Positions 1 to 8,711 of a DNA stretch of 56,980 nucleotides are shown piece after piece. Source of the stretch: Candidatus Anammoxibacter sp. (lineage in GTDB: Bacteria > Planctomycetota > Brocadiia > Brocadiales > Anammoxibacteraceae); assembly GCA_021777055.1 (NCBI GenBank), contig JAIQZO010000029.1:1-56980 (forward strand), in the 5' to 3' direction. The notes below the pieces were generated by a model. That model had not been told where the DNA came from and did not search any database. It saw only the letters and a list, made by a program, of their open reading frames with translations. The stretch's first letter is position 1, and every line of letters starts with the position of its first letter. The translations under genes and the position numbers were made by a program.

Positions 1-20
1 AAAAGAAGTACGCAAGAGAT

Positions 21-130
21 TTCTGGTGTTAATAACGAATGGGACACACCCGTTTCCATTTCGAACACGGAAGTTAAGTCATTCGTGCCGATGGTACTGC
101 TTTTAAGTGGGAGAGTAGGTAATGCCAGTT
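21..130 (+). rRNA. rrf: 5S ribosomal RNA
   Basis: This is the small RNA of the large ribosomal subunit. The closing helix is visible as CTGGTG near 23 and TGCCAG near 128. The conserved core reads CCATTTCGAACACGGAAGTTAAG, split here across 56-78, followed by a GATGGTACTGC-like segment and GGGAGAGTAGG. The length of about 110 nt is normal. It probably ends an rRNA operon whose 23S gene lies before position 1, and a strong intrinsic terminator follows directly. The exact ends are estimated from the terminal helix. Confidence 0.93.
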
Positions 131-140
131 TAATTAATTA

Positions 141-177
141 AACCCATCATATAAATTATATGATGGGTTTTTTTTTT
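141..177 (+). terminator. Intrinsic terminator of the rRNA operon
   Basis: A perfect 13-bp stem (AACCCATCATATA paired with TATATGATGGGTT) closes a tiny AT loop and runs into a tract of ten T. It lies 11 bases after the 5S rRNA and is the clearest rho-independent terminator in the window. Confidence 0.92.
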
Positions 178-309
178 CAGTTTTCTTTGAATAATTAGAG
201 TTAAATTTTTTTTGTGATTTGTCGCAAGGTCCTAAGCTTATAAGTATCGTTATCTATTGAAGTTATTTAAATAAAAACACTTTTTTTTAGTAATTTTTTA
301 TTGAAAATA

Positions 310-315
310 TATAAT
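310..315 (+). promoter_or_regulatory. Possible -10 box of the Fur-family gene
   Basis: A perfect TATAAT lies 22 bases before the ATG of the Fur-family gene. No convincing -35 box is seen about 17 bases upstream, so this is a weak call. The leader is very short and lacks a clear Shine-Dalgarno. Confidence 0.35.
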
Positions 316-336
316 AGAATAAAAACTTGGTAAATT

Positions 337-762
337 ATGATTGAAGAAGAAAATAAGTTTAAAGATTATTTAAAATCTAATGGTTTAAAATATACTCCAG
401 AACGGCAGATTATACTGAGGCAAGTTTTTTCCAATCATGACCATTTTGAAGCTGATGATTTACTTGTTGCTGTAAGGCAACATTCTAAAAGGGTTTCAAA
501 AGCTACAATTTACAGAACATTATCGCATTTAATAAAAAGTGGATTGCTAAGGGAAGCAATTTTTAGCGAAAAACATTTGCATTATGAACATGTTTATAAA
601 CATAAGCATCATGAACATTTAATTTGTTTATCTTGTAAAAAGATAATTGAATTTAGTAATAATCAACTTGAGAGTATTCAAAATACTATTTGTGATGAGT
701 ATAAATTTAAATCAGAATCACATAGATTACAAATATTTGGATATTGTAGTGATTGCAAGTGA
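337..762 (+). CDS. Fur-family metal- or peroxide-responsive transcriptional regulator
   Basis: The 141-residue protein has the usual Fur length and layout. An N-terminal winged helix (about residues 10-80, with SKATIYRTLSHLIKSGLL as recognition helix and wing) is followed by a His-rich hinge (HYEHVYKHKHHEH). The C-terminal dimerisation domain carries two CxxC pairs, CLSC and CSDC, expected to bind a structural zinc. Family members repress metal-uptake or oxidative-stress genes when loaded with Fe, Mn or Zn. Which metal this one senses (Fur, PerR or Zur type) cannot be told from sequence alone. The gene stands alone between the rRNA terminator and rpmB. Confidence 0.92.
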   Translation: MIEEENKFKDYLKSNGLKYTPERQIILRQVFSNHDHFEADDLLVAVRQHSKRVSKATIYRTLSHLIKSGLLREAIFSEKHLHYEHVYKHKHHEHLICLSCKKIIEFSNNQLESIQNTICDEYKFKSESHRLQIFGYCSDCK

Positions 763-864
763 TATTGTTTTTATATGACTTTAGGCTTTAAATAATTTTA
801 ATAAAAGTACTAAGTAATATTAGATTAACGTTTAATGATAAGAAAAATCTAAAGGAGAAATTTT

Positions 865-1095
865 ATGGCAAGGGAGTGCTCTATTTGTGGGAAAAAAACT
901 GTTTCAGGCTTTAGTATTACTAGGAGGGGGTTGGCTAAAAAAAAGGGTGGAGTTGGTAAGCGTATTACAGGAAGAACAAGAAGAAAGTTTAAACCTAATA
1001 TTCAAAAGGTAAAAGCAATTGTTAATAATGGAGTTAAGACAATTAAAGCTTGTACTAGGTGTATTGGTGCTGGAAAAGTTGTAAAAGTTAGTTAA
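865..1095 (+). CDS. rpmB: 50S ribosomal protein L28
   Basis: The 76-residue basic protein opens with MARECSICGKKTVSG, the L28 signature, and keeps a second Cys pair (CTRC) near residue 63. Together the two pairs form the zinc ribbon of the Cys-containing (C+) form of L28. A strong Shine-Dalgarno (AAAGGAG) lies 6 bases before the ATG. L28 binds 23S rRNA late in 50S assembly. The gene is monocistronic here and is followed by an unusual foldback sequence. Confidence 0.96.
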   Translation: MARECSICGKKTVSGFSITRRGLAKKKGGVGKRITGRTRRKFKPNIQKVKAIVNNGVKTIKACTRCIGAGKVVKVS

Positions 1096-1105
1096 AATCA
1101 GAGTT

Positions 1106-1301
1106 GTCCGGTTAGCTGTTTGCTTCAAACATATGCGTAAAAACCTCGAGTTCCCAAATAAGCTAAAATTATAAAGATTTAGTTGTTATTAAAAAAAACA
1201 ACACTATAACTTTAGCTCATTTTAGGTAATATCTTGCGCAATGATATTGGGAAATGTTCATAAATATAAAATATTTTTACAATTCAAAAAGCTAACCGGA
1301 G
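1106..1301 (+). repeat. Nested foldback (imperfect long palindrome) between rpmB and gatC
   Basis: Four helices nest in correct order around one axis. CCGGTTAGCT (1108-1117) pairs with 1290-1299, TTCCCAA (1151-1157) with 1247-1253, AGCTAAAATTATA (1161-1173) with 1205-1217 with one mismatch, and GTTGTT (1182-1187) with 1197-1202. No coding frame fits. It could be a structured RNA in the rpmB 3' region, an elaborate terminator, or an old MITE. The rest of this gap (to 1460) holds a small AAACCTAA/TTAGGTTT hairpin at about 1338-1371 and AT-rich sequence that probably contains the gatC promoter. Confidence 0.55.
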
Positions 1302-1460
1302 AATGCTGGTTAAATCTAGTATAAAAAAAATGATTTATTAAACCTAATAGATTAATTTTTATTTTAGGTTTATAATAATATTTTATAATAATATTAAGGA
1401 AAAGTAATTAATCATAAGAATCTTTATTTTTTGGATTTAAAAAATGGTTATTTTGTAGTT

Positions 1461-1742
1461 ATGGATAAACAACAATTAGAATATGTAGCAAATTTATCCA
1501 GGTTACACCTTGGAAATGATGAAGAGGATTTGTTTTTAGAGCAATTGCAAAAAGTCTTTATTTATATGGAAAAAATAAATGCATTAGATACCGATAAAGT
1601 AATAGCTACTTATAACACAACAGATGCAAATAATGTTTTCAGAGAAGATGTAGTAATCCCATCCCTTTCTGAAGAGAAAGCATTGCAAAACGCACCAATT
1701 CAGAATAAACACTTCTTTAAAGTTCAACAAGTTTTAGATTAA
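1461..1742 (+). CDS. gatC: Aspartyl/glutamyl-tRNA(Asn/Gln) amidotransferase subunit C
   Basis: GatC is the small belt-like subunit that holds GatA and GatB together in the enzyme that amidates Glu-tRNA(Gln) and Asp-tRNA(Asn). The start MDKQQLEYVANLSRLHL matches the family N-terminus, so I chose the ATG at 1461 (93 residues). The TTG at 1431 would add ten unrelated residues. The C-terminal FREDVV motif and conserved Asn/Lys tail are present. gatA follows after a 150-base gap and gatB next, so the complete complex is encoded here. This suggests indirect charging of tRNA-Gln and/or tRNA-Asn. Confidence 0.9.
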   Translation: MDKQQLEYVANLSRLHLGNDEEDLFLEQLQKVFIYMEKINALDTDKVIATYNTTDANNVFREDVVIPSLSEEKALQNAPIQNKHFFKVQQVLD

Positions 1743-1893
1743 TAATTATTTATATATATGGTTGTATGACAATGTATATCTAAATTTATTTATTAACCTA
1801 TTGTGAACTTCTTCATAATATTTAATAATTTATTGAGAATATAGCCAAATTTGATAATTCAGAGGCTGTTATATTCATAGTTGAGGATTAGAT

Positions 1894-3360
1894 TTGCATC
1901 TTTATGAATTTACTGCTTTGCAGATTAAGGAAAAAATAAAATCCGGAGAAACATTAGCGCAAGAAGTTATTAAAGAACTTTTGGATCGAATAAAAGTAAA
2001 AGATCCAGATATCGGCTCATATCTATCCATAAATGAAAATGCCTTATCAAAGGCGTGTGCTATTGATGATAAAATAAAATCAGGACAAACAGTAGGCGCT
2101 TTAGCAGGTATTCCAATTGCGATAAAAGATAATATTTGTACGTTAGATCTAAAGACGACATGTGGTTCAAAAGTTCTTTCAAGTTTTTTATCACCATATA
2201 ATGCTCATGTAGTTGAGTGTATTGAAAAAGAAGATGGTATTATAATTGGGAAGACTAATTTAGATGAATTTGGCATGGGATCTACAACTGAACACTCAGG
2301 GTTTAAAGTCACAAGAAATCCATGGGATTTGCAACGTATTCCTGGTGGTTCAAGTGGTGGAGCCGCTGCATCAGTTGCGGCGGATATCTCTTTTTTATCA
2401 CTAGGGTCCGATACTGGTGGTTCCGTTAGACAGCCGGCTTCATTTTGTGGTGTAGTAGGACTTAAACCAACATACGGAAGGATTTCTAGATATGGACTTG
2501 TTGCATTTGCATCATCATTAGATCAGATAGGTTTGATTTCTAAAGACGTAGCGGATACAGCGCTCTTACTTCAGGTGATTTGTGGATATGATAATAGAGA
2601 TTCGACATCTTTGCAAAAAGATGTTCCAAAATATATCGAACAATTGGATTCTATTGAAAAGAAATTTAAGATAGGTGTTCCAAAAGAGTTTTTTGCAAAT
2701 GGGCTTAATGAGGAGATTTCGAAATCAGTTAATGAGGCCCTGGACGTATTTAAGAAAAATGGAGCAGAGATAGTTGAAATGTCGTTACCACATACTGAAT
2801 TTGGTGTTGCCGCTTATTACATTATATCTGCGGCTGAGGCAAGTTCAAACTTAGCAAGATATGATGGTGTAAGATATGGGTATAGAACTCAGAACTGTAA
2901 AAATATAATAGACATGTATGAGCGCAGCCGTTCTGAGAGTTTTGGTAATGAAGTTAAAAGAAGAATAATTATGGGAAACTATGTTCTTAGTACAGGTTAT
3001 TACGATGCGTATTATTTAAAAGCCTCAAAGGTAAGAACTCTAATTAAAAATGACTTTGATAAGGCTTTTGAGAAAGTGGATTACATAATATCCCCTACAA
3101 CACCTGTGCCAGCATACAAAGTTGGTGAAAAAGTATCCGACCCGTTAGAAATGTATCTGCTTGATACATATACAATTCCAGCAAATCTTGCGGGAATACC
3201 AGGTATATCTATACCATGTGGTTTTACCAATAACGGTTTGCCAATTGGAATGCAGATAATGGGTAGACATTATAATGAACAAGGTTTATTACAAGTTGCT
3301 CGTAAATTTGAAAGTGAAACAGATTTTCATAAAATAAAACCAAAGTTTAATGCTACTTAA
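1894..3360 (+). CDS. gatA: Aspartyl/glutamyl-tRNA(Asn/Gln) amidotransferase subunit A
   Basis: GatA is the amidase subunit that hydrolyses glutamine and sends ammonia to GatB. The 488-residue protein has the amidase signature with the Ser-cisSer-Lys triad: Lys78 in AIKDNIC, Ser153 in GGSSGGA and Ser177 in GSDTGGSVRQP. The length matches the family. Translation starts at a TTG preceded by GAGGA. The first residues MHLYEFTALQIKEKIKSGE fit the family start, and no closer ATG does. It lies between gatC and gatB on the same strand. Confidence 0.96.
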   Translation: MHLYEFTALQIKEKIKSGETLAQEVIKELLDRIKVKDPDIGSYLSINENALSKACAIDDKIKSGQTVGALAGIPIAIKDNICTLDLKTTCGSKVLSSFLSPYNAHVVECIEKEDGIIIGKTNLDEFGMGSTTEHSGFKVTRNPWDLQRIPGGSSGGAAASVAADISFLSLGSDTGGSVRQPASFCGVVGLKPTYGRISRYGLVAFASSLDQIGLISKDVADTALLLQVICGYDNRDSTSLQKDVPKYIEQLDSIEKKFKIGVPKEFFANGLNEEISKSVNEALDVFKKNGAEIVEMSLPHTEFGVAAYYIISAAEASSNLARYDGVRYGYRTQNCKNIIDMYERSRSESFGNEVKRRIIMGNYVLSTGYYDAYYLKASKVRTLIKNDFDKAFEKVDYIISPTTPVPAYKVGEKVSDPLEMYLLDTYTIPANLAGIPGISIPCGFTNNGLPIGMQIMGRHYNEQGLLQVARKFESETDFHKIKPKFNAT

Positions 3361-3392
3361 TATAAATATTTATTCTTACAGGAAGTAGATTT

Positions 3393-4829
3393 ATGGAATT
3401 TGATGTAGTGATTGGTCTTGAAACTCATGTGGAGCTTCATACAGACACTAAATTGTTTTGCGGATGTAGTTCAAAATTTGGTTCAGAACCAAATACACAA
3501 ACTTGTCCTGTTTGTCTAGCTTTACCAGGTGCGTTGCCAGTTATGAACAGGATAGCTTTTAATTATGCTCTTAAGGCTGCATTGGCATTGAACTGCAAGA
3601 TTAATAATTTAACGCACTTTGACCGAAAAGGGTATTATTATCCGGATTTACCAAAAAACTTTCAGATTTCACAAAATTATAACAACCTTGGCACGGATGG
3701 TTTTATTGACTTAATAATGGAAGGTCAGAATAAAAGAGTTACACTACATAATGTTCACTTGGAGGAAGATGCGGGAAAACTTCTACATCCTGAAGAATCT
3801 AATGCAGATTATAGCTTCGTTGATTTTAATAGAGCTGGAATACCTCTGCTTGAAATAGTTTCAAATCCTGATATCCAAAGTGTAGAAGAGGCTGAAGCTT
3901 ATATGCAAACTCTCCGTTCTATTTTACACTATATTAATATTTCAGATTGTAAAATGCAAGAGGGTTCTTTACGTTTTGAAGCTAGTATTTCTCTTAAAGA
4001 GTCAGGGGTTACGGAATTAGGAAATAGGGTGGAGATAAAGAATCTTAATTCTGTAAGATCTGTTATTAAATCAATAGAGTACGAAATAAACAGACAGTCT
4101 AATGTTTTAAACCAAGGTGGCGTTATTCATCGAGAAACAAGACTATGGGATGACAAAAATCAGAAGAGCGAAAGAATGCGATCTAAAGAAGAGTCACAAG
4201 ATTATAGATATTTTCCTGAACCTGATCTCGTACCTGTAATCATTGAAAAGAGTTTGCTTGGTGATGAACGCGCAAGCATTCCAGAGCTGCCCATGTGTAG
4301 ATTAAAAAGGTTTATGGAAAACTATAAACTGTCATTTTATGATGCAAATATATTGATTCAAGATATTTTTATTGCTGATTACTTTGATGAATGTACGAAA
4401 GACTATCATGAGCCAAAAGCAATAAGTAACTGGATAATCAATGAAGTATTACGATATTTAAATGAAAATAAAATAAACATTTCAGGTTTTAATATAAGAC
4501 CTAAGATGTTAACAGAGTTGATTAAGTTAGTAGAAGATGGGGTTATAAGTAAAGCAGCAGCAAAATCAGTATTTATGGAGATGGCCTTGCGTGGAACTAA
4601 TGCTAATGTTATTGTCGAAGAAAAAGGGTTGGTTCAGATAAGCAATACTAATGAGCTGGAATCAATAGTTGCTGATATAATTAAGGAAAATGAAAAAGTT
4701 GTAACTGACTTTAAAAACGGGAAAAAGAATGCCATTGGCTTCCTAGTTGGCAAAATTATGCAGAAGACAAAGGGCAAGGCAAATCCTAAAGTAGTAAATG
4801 AAATGTTGGAGAATATGATAAAACAATAA
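3393..4829 (+). CDS. gatB: Aspartyl/glutamyl-tRNA(Asn/Gln) amidotransferase subunit B
   Basis: GatB phosphorylates the mischarged Glu- or Asp-tRNA and transfers ammonia to it. The N-terminal catalytic cradle is well kept: FDVVIGLETHVELHT, then CGCSSKFG and TCPVCLALPGALPV, whose four Cys bind zinc. The HLEEDAGKL segment and a C-terminal tRNA-binding tail (YqeY-like, last 120 residues) are also present. At 478 residues it is full length. It follows gatA by 32 bases with a GGAAG ribosome site. A weak hairpin (CTATTTT/AAAATAG, 4844-4861) separates it from the convergent histone gene. Confidence 0.96.
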   Translation: MEFDVVIGLETHVELHTDTKLFCGCSSKFGSEPNTQTCPVCLALPGALPVMNRIAFNYALKAALALNCKINNLTHFDRKGYYYPDLPKNFQISQNYNNLGTDGFIDLIMEGQNKRVTLHNVHLEEDAGKLLHPEESNADYSFVDFNRAGIPLLEIVSNPDIQSVEEAEAYMQTLRSILHYINISDCKMQEGSLRFEASISLKESGVTELGNRVEIKNLNSVRSVIKSIEYEINRQSNVLNQGGVIHRETRLWDDKNQKSERMRSKEESQDYRYFPEPDLVPVIIEKSLLGDERASIPELPMCRLKRFMENYKLSFYDANILIQDIFIADYFDECTKDYHEPKAISNWIINEVLRYLNENKINISGFNIRPKMLTELIKLVEDGVISKAAAKSVFMEMALRGTNANVIVEEKGLVQISNTNELESIVADIIKENEKVVTDFKNGKKNAIGFLVGKIMQKTKGKANPKVVNEMLENMIKQ

Positions 4830-4880
4830 TCAATTTGGGTCTACTATTTTCTTTAAAATAGAGATATATTATAGTAAAAT

Positions 4881-5081
4881 TTACAAGTCTTTAGCTGTTA
4901 CTGTTTTACGCCCGTTTCCATTTGCTCTGTTAATTGCGTCATCCAAGCAATTATAAACTTTGTTACTTAATGCTTCAATAACGTCACTAGATGTAAGGCA
5001 GTCTTTACTTTTTATATATTCTTTCACCTTGCTGCTAACTACTAATATGTCTTTAGTGTTTGACGCGGAACCTTTGGCCAT
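4881..5081 (-). CDS. Bacterial histone-fold protein (single histone fold, DNA-binding)
   Basis: A 66-residue protein resembling the small histones now known from some bacteria such as Bdellovibrio. After a short Lys/Ser-rich tail come an alpha1-type segment (LVVSSKVKEYIKSK) and a long central helix (SSDVIEALSNKVYNCLDDAINRANG). It ends with the histone-typical loop 2 motif GRKTVTAKDL, where archaeal histones carry RKTV-x-x-x-D and the R-D clamp. It is expected to dimerise and bind or bend DNA. The start has a strong Shine-Dalgarno (GAGGAGGG) and a good upstream promoter. The call rests on motif memory and was not tested by a profile search. A wider nucleoid-protein function is inference. Confidence 0.78.
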   Translation of the reverse strand: MAKGSASNTKDILVVSSKVKEYIKSKDCLTSSDVIEALSNKVYNCLDDAINRANGNGRKTVTAKDL

Positions 5082-5134
5082 ATTCCCTCCTCATTAACGT
5101 TATTATAGACCCAATTGATTAAAAATCAGATGGA

Positions 5135-5162
5135 AATATATCAAATAAGTTATAAATGTCAA
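5135..5162 (-). promoter_or_regulatory. Sigma-70-type promoter of the histone gene
   Basis: On the minus strand a perfect TTGACA (5162-5157) is followed after 16 bases by TATATT (5140-5135). It lies about 55 bases before the histone start codon, and no other gene on this strand would use it. Confidence 0.65.
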
Positions 5163-5238
5163 GTTTTTTCTATATTTAGACAAGGATCTAGTTCTTGATT
5201 TTTTAGCCATTGTTGGATTTTTTTTAATTGTATAGTAA

Positions 5239-6375
5239 ATGAGAACAGAAACACTTTCTAAGGTTAAAAAAATTGTAATAAAAGTTGGTACTAATGTGCT
5301 TACGGATAAGAATGGCTTCCTTGATAAGGAGATTATTGGAAGCATAGCAAGGCAGTTAATAGAACTCCGTAGCAAAGGGTACTATGTGGTTCTTGTAAGT
5401 TCTGGGGCAATTGGTGCCGGTCTGGGTGTTCTTGGTATTAAGGCTCGTCCGAAAAATTTACCAAAATTACAAGCGGCAGCTGCTGTAGGACAGTGTAAAT
5501 TAATCAGTATCTATGATGATTTTTTTACAAAGCATAAATTCAATGCAGCACAATTATTGCTTACTCGTGAGGACTTTGAGGACAGGCGCCGTTATTTAAA
5601 TGCGTCTAACACCATAAATGCTCTTATGAAACTGAATACGATTCCTATTATTAATGAAAATGATACTATTTCGGTGGATGAGATTGCCTTTAGTGATAAC
5701 GATATTCTCTCTTCACTTGTAACCAATTTAGTTCATGCTGAGCTGTTTATCATTCTTTCTTCTGTTGACGGATTGTACTCAAATATAACCCCCAGTGGGA
5801 AGTGTTCTGGTCTAGTAAGTTGTGTAAAAGGTATTACGTCAGACATTACAAAGTTGGCTTGTGATATTAAGACGTCCGGAGGTGTGGGAGGTATGCAAAG
5901 TAAACTTGATGCAGCGATGACGGCAACCAAAGCAGGTGAAGCTGTAATAATTGCCAATGGTAAAAAAGATAACGTTTTGGTAAGGATAATGAATGGGGAG
6001 GATATTGGGACATTTTTTTCACCTGTTAATACAGATAATAGAAAAATGACGTGCAGAAGACGATGGATCAGGTTTTCAGTTAAACCAACAGGTAAACTTT
6101 TTGTTGATAAAGGGGCGGAAGATGCCTTAATTAAGAATGGTAAAAGTTTACTAGCATCAGGAATAGTTGATATAGAAGGTGATTTTAAGAATGGCGATGT
6201 AATCTCTGTTATAGGGAAAAATAAGCATTTGGAGGTTGGGCGAGGACTGACCAACTACTCATCCGAAGAGATTAATAAGGTAAAAGGTTTGAAGACCTCC
6301 GAGATAAGGAAAATTTTAGGGCATAGAACTTATGAGGAGGTAATTCATAGAGACAACCTTGTAATTGATAATTGA
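5239..6375 (+). CDS. proB: Glutamate 5-kinase
   Basis: This enzyme catalyses the first step of proline synthesis, phosphorylating glutamate with ATP. The 378-residue protein has the amino-acid-kinase domain (KKIVIKVGTNVLT at residues 10-22, VSSGAIGAG at about 54-62, the INENDTISVDEIAFSDND loop at about 138-155, and a GGMQSK substrate motif). A C-terminal PUA domain covers about residues 280-365. No proA is adjacent. The start has only a weak ribosome site. The first residues fit the family, and the ATG is the first in frame. Confidence 0.95.
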   Translation: MRTETLSKVKKIVIKVGTNVLTDKNGFLDKEIIGSIARQLIELRSKGYYVVLVSSGAIGAGLGVLGIKARPKNLPKLQAAAAVGQCKLISIYDDFFTKHKFNAAQLLLTREDFEDRRRYLNASNTINALMKLNTIPIINENDTISVDEIAFSDNDILSSLVTNLVHAELFIILSSVDGLYSNITPSGKCSGLVSCVKGITSDITKLACDIKTSGGVGGMQSKLDAAMTATKAGEAVIIANGKKDNVLVRIMNGEDIGTFFSPVNTDNRKMTCRRRWIRFSVKPTGKLFVDKGAEDALIKNGKSLLASGIVDIEGDFKNGDVISVIGKNKHLEVGRGLTNYSSEEINKVKGLKTSEIRKILGHRTYEEVIHRDNLVIDN

Positions 6376-6569
6376 TTACTGGGAAATTATGGATCGCTTT
6401 TTTTTAGCAGTTCATCTAAATAGTATTTAAATGAAATTTTGTATTTCTAATGTCGAAAGATTTTTGTGTTAAAGTAATTGTTACTGAGAAACAAGTTTTT
6501 CCATGCCATCCAAATTTATCTATTTAAAATCTTAAATCGTGAATTTGCTTGTTACTTTGCAATGTAATG

Positions 6570-8291
6570 TTATTTTAAATCTTTTACCTCAAGTTCCAAC
6601 TTTTCGTTATTCATCCATGTATTTACCTTTGGGGCATATGCAATAGAGCAATTTTCTCTGTTTTGCTGTAAAAGCTCCAATTTGTTTCCACTTCCAAATG
6701 CTATGGCTTTAAATGATACATCCCCTTGACGAACAATAAAACTTAGATGCTGGCCTCCTTGCCCTACTCTTCTAGGTTTTCCTGCAACTTTTAGATTTGT
6801 TGATGCAAAACAGGGTGGAGGATTTCCTTCTCCATACGGGGCAAGTTTATTGATCTCTTTTACTAATGGTTTAGATAAAACAGATAAGGGTATTTCTGCA
6901 TCTATTTGTAATGTGGGAGTAAGGTCTTTATCACATAAAAGTTCTGATGCTGCTTTATTGAATGATACTTTGAAGTCTTCTATACAATCTTTGTTTATTT
7001 TCAATCCTGCGGCTTGAGAATGCCCCCCCAATGATATTAGCATGGTTCTACATATCTCTAATGCATTTAATATATGAAAAGAAGGTATGGATCTTGCCGA
7101 ACCGTGGGCAATTCCGTTTGTACAACCAAACATTATTGTGGGTCTAAAATATTCTTCTGAGAGCTTTGATGCCACTATTCCAACTATCCCGGGGTGCCAA
7201 CCTTCATCTGCAAGTATAATTGCGGGGTGATTTTTTAGATCGATTTCAGTATCTATTTTCTTTCTAGCCAGATCTAGTATATCTTTTTGCATTTCCTGTC
7301 GTCTTTTGTTCTCATCATCAATAAACAACGCAATCTCATTTGCTCTCTTATCGCTTTTTGTTGTTAATAGCTCTACCACTATATTTGCTTTCCCGATGCG
7401 TCCGCAGGCGTTTAATCTGGGGCCAAACCGAAATCCAACATGATTTGTTTCCAGCACTTCGTTTTCGAGTTTTGCAAGTTTAAGAAGTGCCCTCATCCCA
7501 GGGTCTTCTGTGTGTTGGATTGCTTTAAGGCCAAACTTGGCAATTATTCTGTTTTCGCCATGTAATGGGACAACATCTGCTATGGTACCTAACGCAGCTA
7601 ACCCGGTAGCGCTCAAAAGAAAATCTTTAAATTCAGATGAAACACGTTTTCCGGAGGAAAAAGTTTTTGCTATTGCCCAAGCTAATTTAAAGGATAATCC
7701 TACCCCAGATAATAAATGGAGTTGATAGTGTTCGGATTGTAGTTTTGGGTTTATTATTGCAAATGCGTCAGGAATTTTTTCTCCGGGCTCATGGTGGTCC
7801 GTTATGATTAAGTCTATTCCGTATTTCTTCGCAGTTTCTGCTTCTGCACATGAAGTTATTCCGCAATCAATAGTTATAATTACGTTAATTCCTTCATTTG
7901 CAAACTTCTCTATTGCTTCAGAGTTTAAACCGTATCCTTCGTCTAGTCTGCTAGGTATGTAATAAGAAGTGTTCGCGTATGCAATATCAAGGCATTTAAT
8001 CATTAATGCTGTACCTGAAATCCCATCAACGTCATAGTCGCCGTAAATAACTATTTTTTCTCCCTTACAAATAGCGGTGTTTATCCTATCTGCGGCTTCT
8101 CTCATTCCGTGCAGATCCATGGGATCATTAAGGCCGTTAAGTTCAGGAGACAAGAAATCCTTTGCGGAGGATATGTCAGTATGACCCCTGTTAACAAGGA
8201 CTTGAGCTAACAACGAAGAGATGTTTAAATTAGTCTTTAAGCTCTCTTGTAAATCTCTGTTAGTAACTGGATATATCCATCTTTTCTCCAT
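6570..8291 (-). CDS. recJ: Single-stranded-DNA-specific exonuclease RecJ
   Basis: RecJ degrades single-stranded DNA 5' to 3' in recombination and mismatch repair. The DHH phosphoesterase core is intact: DYDVDG at residues 85-90, TIDCGIT at about 140-146 and DHHEPG at 165-170. The DHHA1 motif GGHSQAAGL follows, then a C-terminal OB-type domain. The length of 573 is normal. It converges on proB and has its own promoter upstream. Confidence 0.95.
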   Translation of the reverse strand: MEKRWIYPVTNRDLQESLKTNLNISSLLAQVLVNRGHTDISSAKDFLSPELNGLNDPMDLHGMREAADRINTAICKGEKIVIYGDYDVDGISGTALMIKCLDIAYANTSYYIPSRLDEGYGLNSEAIEKFANEGINVIITIDCGITSCAEAETAKKYGIDLIITDHHEPGEKIPDAFAIINPKLQSEHYQLHLLSGVGLSFKLAWAIAKTFSSGKRVSSEFKDFLLSATGLAALGTIADVVPLHGENRIIAKFGLKAIQHTEDPGMRALLKLAKLENEVLETNHVGFRFGPRLNACGRIGKANIVVELLTTKSDKRANEIALFIDDENKRRQEMQKDILDLARKKIDTEIDLKNHPAIILADEGWHPGIVGIVASKLSEEYFRPTIMFGCTNGIAHGSARSIPSFHILNALEICRTMLISLGGHSQAAGLKINKDCIEDFKVSFNKAASELLCDKDLTPTLQIDAEIPLSVLSKPLVKEINKLAPYGEGNPPPCFASTNLKVAGKPRRVGQGGQHLSFIVRQGDVSFKAIAFGSGNKLELLQQNRENCSIAYAPKVNTWMNNEKLELEVKDLK

Positions 8292-8711
8292 TTATACTAC
8301 CTTCAAACTAATTGTACTCCTAATTTGCTCTAAAGCAAAAAAAGAATAATGAACCTACAAATATTTACCCTTTATGTAATATACAGCTCATATACAATAT
8401 GTCAATAAAAATGCCAGATTGTATGACTTTCTAAAAATTTCCTGTTTTTTTAGCTTTAGTTGTTTTTCTTGGATATAAAATTCAGGTTCCAGGAGTATGA
8501 TTAATAGAACGATGGAGTTGGAATACATACAATTATGCGATTAATAACATGGTAAGATAACTACAAATCTATGTCTTATCCTTAATCTCCAATTTGGGTG
8601 CAACTTTATATCATAATCATAATGTATTATTTTATAAAGTCGTTTTCTTAATGATAATAATTAATTATAACTAAATTAATTATAGCTATATGTGGAAATT
8701 GCGCAATATAT
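8292..8711. other. Intergenic region between recJ and the MurC-like gene
   Basis: These 420 bases are AT-rich and carry no credible coding frame. The part nearest recJ holds its promoter. The rest, next to the end of the MurC-like gene, shows only AT-rich partial palindromes (for example around 8660-8690, AATTAATTATAACTAAATTA) and no T-tract terminator that I can support. Confidence 0.5.
8378..8405 (-). promoter_or_regulatory. Sigma-70-type promoter of recJ
   Basis: On the minus strand TTGACA (8405-8400) and TATATT (8383-8378) are separated by 16 bases, about 87 bases before the recJ start. The architecture is the same as at the histone promoter. Confidence 0.55.

Noticed and set aside
1431..1460. 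Upstream TTG start for gatC
   Set aside because: The added ten residues match nothing in GatC, while ATG 1461 gives the family N-terminus.
5103..5210. Short minus-strand frame MAKKSRTRSLSKYRKN just upstream of the histone gene
   Set aside because: Basic start looks ribosomal-protein-like, but it contains the histone promoter, has no ribosome site and ends in hydrophobic junk.
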